Source: CAVWXT01 sp963759115 (GTDB taxonomy: Bacteria; Planctomycetota; Planctomycetia; Pirellulales; Thermoguttaceae). Taken from it: 64,000 nt of DNA. Shown piece by piece: positions 36,880 through 45,485 of the stretch. Location of the stretch: contig CAVWXT010000001.1 of assembly GCA_963759115.1 (NCBI GenBank), forward strand, positions 248,001 through 312,000, written 5' to 3'. The notes under the pieces were generated by a model. That model had not been told where the DNA came from, did not search any database, and worked only from the letters and a program-made list of their open reading frames with translations. The stretch's first letter is position 1, and every line of letters starts with the position of its first letter. Position numbers and translations under genes: made by a program.

Positions 36880-38046
36880 TTACGTAACCGACCACTGCGG
36901 CTCGGGCTGACAACAGATTTCCGGTGATATGCCGCCTTGAATGGCCGCGATGGCTTCCTGCGCCGCGGCCACGGAGGCAGCGTCGCAATGGGCTTCGATC
37001 GACACCTGGAACCGGCGCGACTCGCCTGGCGCCAAGACGGCCACGCGTCCTCGCTCCTTCTCGAACGATCGGCGATTGGGGAAGTTGATGGCCGGCTCCA
37101 GGCCGGTGACGTAGCCGTCGGCCGCGGCCTGCTGGTTCTTCCAAAGCGTGAACCACGGCAATTGGTTCTTGTTGAACTTGACGCTCACGCCCCGATCGCC
37201 GGACGAAGATCGCAACAGGGTCCGTGTGCGGCCCGCGGCGTCGGCCAACAGGTCGAAGAAGAAGCAGGCCTCGGGCAGCCCCGGCGTTTCCGGGCCGTAG
37301 ACGTTCCAATGTGGCAAGTTCGCTGCCGCGGCGGCGTCGCGCGGCGCGAGCTTCTTGACCGGCAGCCACACGCTGGCCCCGGCGCTAACCAGCGGCAGGC
37401 CGAAGTTGACGTGATACAGCAGTTCCAACTCGCCCGGTTCCGCCGAGAGGTTGGCGATTTCGTCGGTAACGGTCATCTCGGGCGAGCCGACTTGCGTGCG
37501 GATCGTGGTGGACAAGCGAAGCTTGTTGCCGAACAGCCGGGCTTCGTCCACGATGCCGCGGACGGCGATCTGGCCCAGGTCGCCGTCGATGGTCACTTCG
37601 ACCTTATGCGCCGGGATACTGGCGATGCGGCCGTGCAGCGGCCAGCGGAGTGCGCCGTTGGGCAGGAACTCCGGCGCGCCGTTGCTCTCCAGGCCGCAAC
37701 GAACCAACAGTTCGTCCATGCCGCTCAAGAAGCCGATGCCGCTGGGCTCCCACGTGGGGACGAAGGCCGGATGGACCGGCCCTTTGACCGGCGATTGCCA
37801 GCCGAGTTGCACGTCGCCGCAACTGGCCCGCCAGATTCCCATGCCGCGGGTGGGCACGACGACGAAGCGGAGCCGGCCGTTGTGGACCTCGACCACGTCG
37901 ACCCCATCGCGGAGTCCGCCCCGCAGGGTCCGCTTGGTCACGCAGTATCCCCTGGCCGGGCCGCCGACCTCTTGCGGCCCCAAGGTGAGGTGTTCCTGGT
38001 AGATGTCGGCATCTACGTCGGTAAGAATCCAGGTTTTTGGGGGCAT
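36880..38046 (-). CDS. DUF4432 family protein (aldose-1-epimerase-like fold)
   Basis: A 388-residue protein. It starts MPPKTWILTDVDADIY at 38046, the usual planctomycete DUF4432 start. Family marks are VVPTRGMGIWRASCGDVQLGWQSPVKGPVHP (~65-95), SGIGFLSGMDELLVRCGLESNGAPE, LHGRIASIPAHKVEV and LLYHVNFGLPLVS with the catalytic-type His of galactose-mutarotase folds, and KNQQAAADGYVTGLEPAINFPNRRSFE near the end. Probably acts on a sugar ring, but no activity is established here. Single gene between the intron region and the DUF433 cassette. Confidence 0.85.
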   Translation of the reverse strand: MPPKTWILTDVDADIYQEHLTLGPQEVGGPARGYCVTKRTLRGGLRDGVDVVEVHNGRLRFVVVPTRGMGIWRASCGDVQLGWQSPVKGPVHPAFVPTWEPSGIGFLSGMDELLVRCGLESNGAPEFLPNGALRWPLHGRIASIPAHKVEVTIDGDLGQIAVRGIVDEARLFGNKLRLSTTIRTQVGSPEMTVTDEIANLSAEPGELELLYHVNFGLPLVSAGASVWLPVKKLAPRDAAAAANLPHWNVYGPETPGLPEACFFFDLLADAAGRTRTLLRSSSGDRGVSVKFNKNQLPWFTLWKNQQAAADGYVTGLEPAINFPNRRSFEKERGRVAVLAPGESRRFQVSIEAHCDAASVAAAQEAIAAIQGGISPEICCQPEPQWSVT

Positions 38047-38101
38047 GGTGCAATCGCCGCTGAGACGACACCTGCGAAGCGACACGAAGTGGTTGCGTTT
38101 T

Positions 38102-38605
38102 TCACTGCAAGTCGGTGACGGAAGTGCTGACCGTACCGGCGCTAAGTATCTCCGACAGCCTTGCTTGCCAATTCGGCTGGTCGAACCCAACAAAGGCGAG
38201 TTGTTGAAGAGCCCCACGGACTACTCGCCATATCTCAACGCTACTCTCCGTGATTTCGACGATGACATTTTGCAGCGAAAGCGTGTGCCATTGAGCAAAT
38301 CGCGACTTAAAGGCCGAGAGCGTCCGCATCACATCTCGTTTTGTGATCGAACGTGCGGATGATGTGTTTGCAATGATGAGTATCCCCGAGTGTGAGTCAG
38401 GAATGTGCTCCACGTGATTCGTGTGGATCTCACGGTCCGTCGTGAGCAATGTGCGGCCAGACGGTAGGAACTCGGCCAAGACAACTGGGTCGTCTTGGTC
38501 CTGGAGCCGTCGCGGAAACCTCCACACCTCTACAAGCGCTTGTCGATTACAGGTTTCCACGAACTCTTTTGAGTTGGCGCATTGGTCAACCTGATAGGTA
38601 ATCAT
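38102..38605 (-). CDS. PIN-like (DUF5615/Mut7-C type) protein
   Basis: A 167-residue protein. The segment VEVWRFPRRLQDQDDPVVLAEFLPSGRTLLTTDREIHTNHVEHIPDSHSGILIIA carries the acidic cluster (DDP, TTDRE) and the final hydrophobic strand of PIN-like nucleases of the DUF5615 kind. The N-terminus is atypical for that family, so this may be a diverged member. It overlaps the DUF433 gene by four bases and follows it, the normal antitoxin-then-toxin order for DUF433-PIN modules. Confidence 0.6.
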   Translation of the reverse strand: MITYQVDQCANSKEFVETCNRQALVEVWRFPRRLQDQDDPVVLAEFLPSGRTLLTTDREIHTNHVEHIPDSHSGILIIANTSSARSITKRDVMRTLSAFKSRFAQWHTLSLQNVIVEITESSVEIWRVVRGALQQLAFVGFDQPNWQARLSEILSAGTVSTSVTDLQ

Positions 38606-39033
38606 TTCAAGAAGGAGCGATCAAGATGAATTGCAATTCCTTGAAGAATCTTCTGCAGGACTGTGGCATCCAGCGCCCGGTCATCTGCAACGCTGCTTAT
38701 GGTCGCATCTTCAGCCAACTCAGCCAGTATCGTCGCCACAGGCACTCGCGTGCCCTTAACTACAGGAACACCTCCACGTTTCTCCGGATCAATGTCGATA
38801 GTGTCGCGCAACATTATCGTCGCGCAACGCAAACGCTCGGCGATCCACGTCTCGTACCGCAGACCCCGAGGCTTTCCGAATTGCGGTGCGTCGGTCTTCC
38901 GCCAAGCAACGAGTCGGTAGCGTTCCGTTGGTTCAGACCCGCCCTCCGCAAATCCAGCCTGTACTCGTCGCAGGGGAGGCCATCGCGTCATTGGTGTCTT
39001 TGCCATCATGTGTGTCCTCGAACGTTTGCTCAC
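38602..39033 (-). CDS. DUF433 family protein (putative antitoxin)
   Basis: The C-terminal ~70 residues are a clear DUF433 domain: TIDIDPEKRGGVPVVKGTRVPVATILAELAED followed by ALDATVLQKILQGI, a HTH-like fold often preceding PIN-like toxin genes. The N-terminal ~70 residues (RYRLVAWRKTDAPQFGKPRGLRYETWIAERLR) are an extension seen in some members. Start at 39033 (or 39009). It sits three bases after the stop of the unknown gene at 39037-39759 and overlaps the PIN-like gene, giving a tight three-gene set. Confidence 0.75.
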   Translation of the reverse strand: MSKRSRTHMMAKTPMTRWPPLRRVQAGFAEGGSEPTERYRLVAWRKTDAPQFGKPRGLRYETWIAERLRCATIMLRDTIDIDPEKRGGVPVVKGTRVPVATILAELAEDATISSVADDRALDATVLQKILQGIAIHLDRSFLK

Positions 39034-39036
39034 CGT

Positions 39037-39759
39037 CTACTCGGATTCTTCTTCTCCCAAGACCGCTGTGGGCCAGGGCATATCCTGAAGCGCCTTCCCT
39101 AAAATCACCGCCTTGCCTACTGCACGGTCACATGTCTGCCTTAGATGTGCCAAGTCGCTCGCGTCGAGGGCCAGTTCAATCCGACGAGTGTCGGCACCGT
39201 CAAAATAGTCCAGCAAGAGGGAGTGAATGATGAGTGATTCGACCACCCTATCACCAGCAGCGCTAAATACAGGTCGAACATCCGTTATGACTCTCGCCTC
39301 GACAAGGAGGTTCTGATGCGCCTGCCCCAGCGCCGCAGCCTTGCCGCTGATGACAAGGGGATTCTCATCCGTCATGGTTTCGAGGAGTGAGACAACTTCT
39401 TCGCGAGCCTTCCTCCATGCGATTAGGTGCTGGGCCTTCCATGCGTCAGGTGCCCGACTGTCAAGCGACTCCGTCACCTCATCGATCAACTTTGCCGCAC
39501 TGAAGTGCATTCCTTTCTGCAAGTGATACAGGTTCCAGATCGTAAAAAGGATATGCCGTGCATCATCGGAGGATAGCCCGACACCCGTTCCAACGGTGTT
39601 CGCCAATTCCGTTCCCGGGGGTGATTCGGCTCCAGGATGTGATTCTGCAACGACGCGGGCGATCTGCGGCAATTTGTCCGCATGTTTGGCCAAATGCGCT
39701 AGATCTTTTCGGACCGTATCCGAAATCGTCAGCACCGCATCGGGGTCACGATCTGACAT
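39037..39759 (-). CDS. Hypothetical helical protein of the DUF433 cassette
   Basis: A 240-residue protein, mostly helical: RKDLAHLAKHADKLPQIARVV, DDARHILFTIWNLYHLQKGMHFSAAKLIDEV, AWKAQHLIAWRKAREEVVSLLETM, then NLLVEARVITDVRPVFSAAGDRVVESLIIHSLLLDYFDGADTRRIELALDASDLAHLRQTCDRAVGKA. The last part resembles the conserved tail of a widespread unnamed family, and I do not know its function. Tight spacing to DUF433 suggests co-transcription. Composition is AT-richer than the surrounding genes. Confidence 0.7.
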   Translation of the reverse strand: MSDRDPDAVLTISDTVRKDLAHLAKHADKLPQIARVVAESHPGAESPPGTELANTVGTGVGLSSDDARHILFTIWNLYHLQKGMHFSAAKLIDEVTESLDSRAPDAWKAQHLIAWRKAREEVVSLLETMTDENPLVISGKAAALGQAHQNLLVEARVITDVRPVFSAAGDRVVESLIIHSLLLDYFDGADTRRIELALDASDLAHLRQTCDRAVGKAVILGKALQDMPWPTAVLGEEESE

Positions 39760-40046
39760 CAGAAACTCCTAAGAATGATCCGCAACGACGCCCTCCCAAA
39801 GTATGGAATATTCTGCCGGATTGGGGAGAATTGCAAGCCCCTCGCCCGACACCTCGACGCAACAACAACGTAATTCTATGGCAGGCAAGCACTTGTGTCC
39901 ATCGCAAAATACGTGATCGGCAAGCGACGATGCGCGATCCTCATCGGGAATCGCTTTCTGGTGTGTGGCTTGCAAACGGGCCGCCCAAGTAATAAAACAG
40001 GTGGCGAAAACCCAATCTGATACCTTTTGGGGGAGGGACCCACGAC

Positions 40047-41297
40047 ATGTGCGCATCGAAGATCGTCAGGCGGGATAACGTAGGGGCAATTCTGGGCCGT
40101 GCCTTGGAGGCCGGCGGCGGACTGCTGCGGCTGACGCCTACCTGGGTGCCCCGCAACTTCCTGCACCCCGGCAAACGCATCAAGCTGGCCCCGACCGACT
40201 GGTACGCCCTGGGCACGCACCGCGGCGGCATCGACGAGCGCTGGTTTGCCAGCACCACCGAGGCCGCCAACGAGGGCCGCGCGGCCGATGAAGGCCTGAG
40301 CTACTGCATGTTCGAGGGCCAACGGTTCCTGTTGAAGGACGCGGTGGCCGAGGGCGGGGCTCGCGTGGTGGGCCGCGCAATTTGGGAGAAGTACCAGCGC
40401 TGGCCCGTGTACTCCAAGTTCTTCGACAACATGGGCCCCATCCCGCACCACATGCACCAGCAAGCCCAGCACGCCGCGCTCACCGGCCAGCAGGGCAAGC
40501 CCGAGTGCTACTACTTCCCGCCGCAGCTCAATGCTGCCGAAAACCATTTCGACTACACGTTCATGGGCCTGGAGCCGGGCACCACCAAGGCCGAGGTCCG
40601 CTGCTGCCTCGAAAACTGGGACAAGGGCGACAACGGCATCCTCGACCTCTCGAAGGCCTATCGCCTGAAGGCCGGCACCGGCTGGATGGTCCCGGCCGGC
40701 GTGCTGCACGCGCCCGGCTCGATGTGTACCTACGAGCCGCAGTGGGGCTCCGACGTGTTCGGCATGTACCAGTCGCTGGTCGAAGGGCGTGAAGTGCCTT
40801 GGGATTTGTTGGTCAAGGACGTGCCCAAGGAAAAGCACCACGACCTCGACTTCATCGTCGAGCAACTCGACTGGGAGAAGAACGTCAATTCGCACTTCAA
40901 GGAACACACCTACGTCGAGCCCATCGTCGATGCCGAGCATTCCGGGCCGGGCTGCACCGACCGGTGGATCGACTACGGCCGCTTCAACGGCGAGCAGATG
41001 GTCTCGGCCAAGGAACTGACGCTGATGCCGGGGGCCAAATGCACGCTAAAGGACCCCGGGGCCAGCGGCTGGATCACGGTGCAGGGCTGCGGCCGGCTGG
41101 GCAAGCTCGCGATCCAGTCGCCCGTGATGATCCACTTCGGCGAGGAGCCGTGGGATGAGGTGTTCATTACCCACGACGCGGCCACGGCCGGCGTGGAGAT
41201 CGAGAACACCGGCAGCGAGCCGCTGGTTTCGCTGCGCTATTTTGGCCCGGCCACGCATAAGAACATGCCGGAGATTGGGGATCATAGGAAGAAATGA
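40047..41297 (+). CDS. Cupin protein, mannose-6-phosphate isomerase class I-like
   Basis: A 416-residue double-cupin protein. Metal-site candidates are PHHMHQQAQHAALTG (His cluster, ~132-140), CYYFPPQLNAAENHFDYTFMGLEPG, and GTGWMVPAGVLHAPGSMCTYEP (~228-250), the pattern of type I phosphomannose isomerases, with a second cupin at ~330-410 (MPGAKCTLKDPGASGWITVQGCGRL). A strong GGGAGGGA ribosome site lies before the ATG at 40047. Substrate could be a hexose phosphate or a free sugar. Confidence 0.8.
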   Translation: MCASKIVRRDNVGAILGRALEAGGGLLRLTPTWVPRNFLHPGKRIKLAPTDWYALGTHRGGIDERWFASTTEAANEGRAADEGLSYCMFEGQRFLLKDAVAEGGARVVGRAIWEKYQRWPVYSKFFDNMGPIPHHMHQQAQHAALTGQQGKPECYYFPPQLNAAENHFDYTFMGLEPGTTKAEVRCCLENWDKGDNGILDLSKAYRLKAGTGWMVPAGVLHAPGSMCTYEPQWGSDVFGMYQSLVEGREVPWDLLVKDVPKEKHHDLDFIVEQLDWEKNVNSHFKEHTYVEPIVDAEHSGPGCTDRWIDYGRFNGEQMVSAKELTLMPGAKCTLKDPGASGWITVQGCGRLGKLAIQSPVMIHFGEEPWDEVFITHDAATAGVEIENTGSEPLVSLRYFGPATHKNMPEIGDHRKK

Positions 41298-41338
41298 GGC
41301 CGTGACCGACGGTCGCGCCAGAACAGCAGGAGGATGAC

Positions 41339-41884
41339 ATGAATGCTGTTGAACACATTGTTGAGGCTTACTTCCGAATCTGTCGCGGATGTTTTACGAT
41401 GCACGACGTTAAGATCGAGGGAGGAAACAATCGTCAATTTGACCTCTTGGCAGTTCAGGTCAACAATGGCGAGATCTGCCGGCAGTATCATATTGAAGCC
41501 AGCGTTATGCCTTATCCCCCCTGGTGTCCAGCACCAGACGAACTTGTGCTGGAATTCGAAAAGAAGTTTCTCGGTGTACCAACCAAATCGGACACCAAGA
41601 AGGGTGACTTCGCGAAAGGAAAATCGTATAGAGAAAAGATCGAGAACGCATACAAGAGAGTCGGGTTGGACCCTGGGAAGCTCGAACGGATTTGGGTCTG
41701 CTGGAAATTAAGGGATCCAGAACGTCTCCCATCGGTTATGGCGAAGTTTCAACGGGTGTCCGGCGTCTCGGTTGAGGTTATGAGCTTTCGTGATTGCGTC
41801 TTGCCGAAACTTGAGGAGGGGATTGGCTCCGCGAACTACGATGACGAGATCTTGCGCACTTTGAGCTTGCTTAAACAAAGGTAG
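41339..41884 (+). CDS. Putative PD-(D/E)XK-fold protein
   Basis: A 181-residue protein. The N-terminal part reads EHIVEAYFRICRGCFTMHDVKIEGGNNRQFDLLAVQVNNGEICRQYHIEASV; an early Glu, then D and E-x-S in consecutive strands, is the layout of PD-(D/E)XK nucleases, with the Lys replaced by Ser. The remainder is helical. I do not recognise the exact family. SD AGGAGG is next to the ATG. It lies directly before the DUF1016 gene in the same direction. Confidence 0.5.
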   Translation: MNAVEHIVEAYFRICRGCFTMHDVKIEGGNNRQFDLLAVQVNNGEICRQYHIEASVMPYPPWCPAPDELVLEFEKKFLGVPTKSDTKKGDFAKGKSYREKIENAYKRVGLDPGKLERIWVCWKLRDPERLPSVMAKFQRVSGVSVEVMSFRDCVLPKLEEGIGSANYDDEILRTLSLLKQR

Positions 41885-41947
41885 GTCGATGACGAAGACG
41901 AGAAACAGAGGCAAAACCGACTCCAACCGTCATGGACGGCGGAGAAG

Positions 41948-43086
41948 TTGTCGGCAAACCGCGGTCGAGAGCCGAACCATGACGAGGTTCTCCAACCGGC
42001 AGCAGAAATTGCCGGGGAGTCGGGCGCATCACTGCCGCTAGGCTATGCCGAACTGCTGGCGGACATCAAGAACCGCATCCAAACAGCCAAGTTGCACGCG
42101 GCTGTCGGCGCGAATCGGGAACTGATCTGCCTTTACTGGAATATCGGGCACGAGATTTCCCAGCGGCAGAAGAGCGAGGGCTGGGGCACAAAGGTGATCG
42201 ACCGATTGGCCGACAACATTCAGAAGGCGTTACCCGGCATTGAGGGCTTTTCCGCGCGAAACATCAAGCGCATGCGAGCCTTTTACTCAGCCTATACCCC
42301 GAAAGATGTAATTGTGCCACAAGCTGTGGCACAATTGGATGCTCTGGGGCCGCCGCAACTCTTGGCGGAGATTCCCTGGGGCCATAACGCCATATTGCTG
42401 GAGAAGTTAAGCCAATCCCAGCAGCGCCTCTGGTATGCCGAAAAGGTCGTCCAAAATGGCTGGTCTCGCGCCGTGCTGGTGCATCAGATCGAACTGGACG
42501 TCTACGGCCGCGAGGGACGGGCGATCACAAACTTCTCCGAGACGCTGCCGCCGGTGCAATCCGACTTGGCCCAGCAGGTGCTGAAGGATCCCTACGTATT
42601 CGACTTTCTCACGCTGGCCGAGGAGCGCGAGAGCGAGAACTCGAGCAGAACCTCTTGATGCACCTCCGCGACTTCATGCTAGAGTTGGGCGTCGGCTTCG
42701 CCTTCGTCGGCAGTCAGCACCATCTGGAGGTCGATGAGAAAGACTATTATATCGATCTGCTCTTCTACCATCTGAAGCTCCGAGCGTATGTGGCAATCGA
42801 CTTGAAAGTCAAAGACTTCGAGCCCGAGTTCGCCGGAAAAATGAACTTCTATCTGTCGGCCATCGACGACCGGCTTCGCCATCCGGACAACCGGCCGAGC
42901 ATCGGGATCATCCTCTGCAAGGCGCGCGACCGGGTGACGGTGGAGTATGCGCTGCGCGACACCCGCAAGCCGATCGGCGTCTCGAAGTATCGCCTGACCT
43001 CGGCGCTGCCAAGAGAATTGAAGTCCAGCCTGCCCAGTATCGAACAACTGGAACACGAATTAAAGAACGCTCTTCCCGAATCCTGA
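41948..43086 (+). CDS. DUF1016 (YhcG-type) PDDEXK nuclease family protein, one frameshift
   Basis: The N-terminal domain is the DUF1016 N-domain: YAELLADIKNRIQTAKLHAAVGANRELICLYWNIGHEIS, then FSARNIKRMRAFYSAY and PWGHNAILLEKLS. The C-terminal nuclease-like domain is FVGSQHHLEVDEKDYYIDLLFYHLKLRAYVAIDLKVKDFEPEFAGKMNFYLSAID (D..D-LKVK motif). The frame shifts at ~42635, between ESENS and ELEQNLLMHLRDF. The TTG at 41948 is the earliest in-frame start; the true start may be lower. A 27-base palindrome at 42310-42336 encodes VPQAVAQL. Family members join restriction or defence islands. Confidence 0.8.
42310..42336. repeat. Perfect palindrome inside the DUF1016 gene
   Basis: Arms AATTGTGCCACA and TGTGGCACAATT around AGC. 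It is in frame and adds VIVPQAVAQL before the PWGHN motif. Confidence 0.7.
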
Positions 43087-43113
43087 ACCCCGAACCCCCA
43101 ACCCTCTCTCTCC

Positions 43114-44200
43114 ATGTCTACGAATCACACGAATAACTTTCCCAAGCTCCACAATGCCGCCTGGCCGGGCGTGGTCGGCAAAGGACAGGGCGGCGAGCCG
43201 CCCATCGACCTCGATACGATGCTCGATCTCACCGCCGCGGCCAAGGTCGACGGCGTAAAATTCGACGGCGTCGATCTATTCCTCTTTGCGCCGCACGTCG
43301 ACATCGGCTCCAACGACGATCAGATCAAGACCCTGGCCGACAAGGCCCGTGGCGCGGAATCTGGAAATCGGCTCGGTGGTGGCCCCGGTGTGGCCGCCGA
43401 CTGGCGGCGGCCCGGCCATCGGCAGCGCGAAAGACCGCCAGCGGTTCCTCGACCAGGTCCACAAGGCGTGCCACATTGCCCTGCGGCTTCGCGAACTGGG
43501 CGTCCGGCCCAACGGCGTGGTGCGGATCAATTCGGCGTGCGGTGTGGCCGAGTGGTCGGACGATCCGGCCGGCAACCAGAAGCGGATCGCCGAGACCTTC
43601 CGCGAGGCCGGCAAGGTGGCCGAGGACCACGGCGAGCGGCTGGCGGCCGAAGGCGAAATCTGCTGGGGCGGCATGCACAGTTGGCGGCGGATGATCGAAC
43701 TGCTGGAAATGGTCGATCGGCCGCAGACGCTGGGCTTCCAGGCCGACATGGCCCATTCGCTGCTGTACCTGCTGGGCTACAACGCCCCCGAGGACGCCCT
43801 GCTGCCGCCCGATTTCGACTGGAGCGACCAGGCCCGGTTCGATCGGGCGTACTCGACCCTCACCGCGGCGCTGCAGCCGTGGACGATCGACTTCCACGTG
43901 GCGCAGAACGACGCCACGGTGCACGGTTCCGGCTCGCACGACAAGACCGGCCACCATTGCCTGGCCACCGACCCGAACGGCAAGCTCGACATCGTTCGCC
44001 ACGCCGGCTATTGGCTCCGCGACGCCAGCGGCGAGTTGACGAAGAACTGTCGCCACATCTGTTGGGACGGCTGCATGTTCCCCAACGCCACGATGATGAA
44101 ACGCGAGACATGGAACGACGTGCTGCGGGCGATGATTGGCGTGCGGGACGAACACGGCTGGAAAGAGAGGGATCGAGGAATGAGAGGCGACAACCTGTAG
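43114..44200 (+). CDS. Xylose-isomerase-like TIM barrel (sugar isomerase/epimerase), one frameshift
   Basis: After MSTNHTNNFPKLHNAAWPGVVGKG the barrel starts (IDLDTMLDLTAAAKVDGVKFDGVDLFLFAP). The frame breaks at ~43355 and continues as RNLEIGSVVAPVWPPTGGGPAIG, RINSACGVAEWSDDP, AEGEICWGGMHSWRRMIELLE, LGFQADMAHSLLYLLGY, IDFHVAQNDATVHGSGSHDKTGHHC, ending at 44200. Metal-binding acids and His of the AP-endonuclease-2/xylose-isomerase fold are present (E in AEGEIC, D and H in ADMAHS, H in DFHVAQND). Together with the Gfo/Idh/MocA gene at 49018 it fits inositol- or sugar-processing loci. Confidence 0.8.
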
Positions 44201-44216
44201 CCATCAGAGGATTATC

Positions 44217-45485
44217 ATGAAGTTCCTTCACGCCGCCGATCTTCACATCGACAGTCCGTTGGTGGGCCTGTACTGTTATGAGGGGGCCCCGGCCGAACGG
44301 CTTCGGGAGGCCACGCGGCGCGCGCTGAAGAATCTGGTGACGCTGGCGATCGAAGAGCGGGTCGCCTTCGTGATTCTCGCCGGCGACCTATTCGACGGCC
44401 AGTGGCGCGACATGCAAACAGGTCTTTTCACCGCGCGACAGTTCCGCCGCCTCGGCGATGAACAAATCAGGGTCTTCTTGGTGCGCGGCAATCATGACGC
44501 AGAGAGCACGGTGCGAGCGACAATCACGTGGCCGGACAACGTGCATGAGTTCTCCGTTCGCAAGGCAGAGACGTTTCGGCTCGACGATCTTGGGATTGCC
44601 TTGCACGGCCGAGGATTTGCCCAACCGGAGGTCTCGGACGATCCCGTCCCAGAGTATCCCGCCGCGATCAACGGCTTGTTCAACATCGGCGTGCTGCATA
44701 CGAATGTCGGCGGCAGCGAAGAACATCCGCGTTATGCCCCCACAACCCGCGAGGCCTTGGAGGCCAAAGGATACGACTATTGGGCGTTGGGGCACATCCA
44801 CAAGCGCTATGACATTGCGGATCGCCCACACATCGCTTATTCGGGCAACACGCAAGGAAGACATGTCCGCGAGACCGGCCCAAAGGGATGCCTGCTGGTT
44901 TCCGTGGAAGACGGTCAACTTGCCGGCGTGGAGTTCCGCCCCACCGATGTTGTCCGCTGGCACTGGCCCGAAATTACCCTTGCCGATCCGGACGGTTTTC
45001 CGGAGCTTTACGCCGCCGTGCGAGAGCAGCTTGAGCGGTGTCGAGCAGAAAGCGACGGTCGGTTTGCCGCCGTGCGGCTGACGATTGCCGGCCACTGCGC
45101 TGCACACAATGCCTTGCTGGACGGGGCAACAAGGGCCGAGGTTATCGCTGAGATTCGCAATCAGGCGAACGAACTTGATGAGGAAGTGTGGGTAGAGGAA
45201 ATCCGATTCGACACCTCTCCCGCGGTCGATTTGGAAAAGCTTCGCGCCGGCGGCGACTTGCTCGGCGAATTGTTGCGACAGATTGACGACGTGGCGAACG
45301 ACGGAGACAAGCTGGCCGCCCTGGGCAGAGACCATTTGGCGGCACTTGAACAAAGCCGCCCTGGACTATTGGAGCGGGCGGGAGTCAAGCTCCAAGACCC
45401 TGCAAACCTCAGGAGTTGGCTGCGACAAGCGGAGGGACTGTTGGTCGGCCACCTGCTTTCCGGAGGGGATGATGAGACTGCTTGA
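44217..45485 (+). CDS. SbcD/YhaO-type metallophosphoesterase
   Basis: A 422-residue DNA repair exonuclease-like protein. The calcineurin motifs are FLHAADLHIDSP (DxH, ~8-12), ILAGDLFDGQWRD (GDxF), FLVRGNHDAESTV (GNHD, ~91), IGVLHTNVGG (H) and WALGHIHKRYDI (GHxH, ~193). The C-terminal half is the usual capping region (LTIAGHCAAHNALL). Its 3' end overlaps the next gene, an SbcC-like ATPase, by 14 bases, the standard SbcD-SbcC (YhaO-YhaN) arrangement for a DNA end-processing complex. Confidence 0.9.
   Translation: MKFLHAADLHIDSPLVGLYCYEGAPAERLREATRRALKNLVTLAIEERVAFVILAGDLFDGQWRDMQTGLFTARQFRRLGDEQIRVFLVRGNHDAESTVRATITWPDNVHEFSVRKAETFRLDDLGIALHGRGFAQPEVSDDPVPEYPAAINGLFNIGVLHTNVGGSEEHPRYAPTTREALEAKGYDYWALGHIHKRYDIADRPHIAYSGNTQGRHVRETGPKGCLLVSVEDGQLAGVEFRPTDVVRWHWPEITLADPDGFPELYAAVREQLERCRAESDGRFAAVRLTIAGHCAAHNALLDGATRAEVIAEIRNQANELDEEVWVEEIRFDTSPAVDLEKLRAGGDLLGELLRQIDDVANDGDKLAALGRDHLAALEQSRPGLLERAGVKLQDPANLRSWLRQAEGLLVGHLLSGGDDETA

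Noticed and set aside
36937..38118. 393-residue open frame on the plus strand
   Set aside because: Antisense shadow of the DUF4432 gene.
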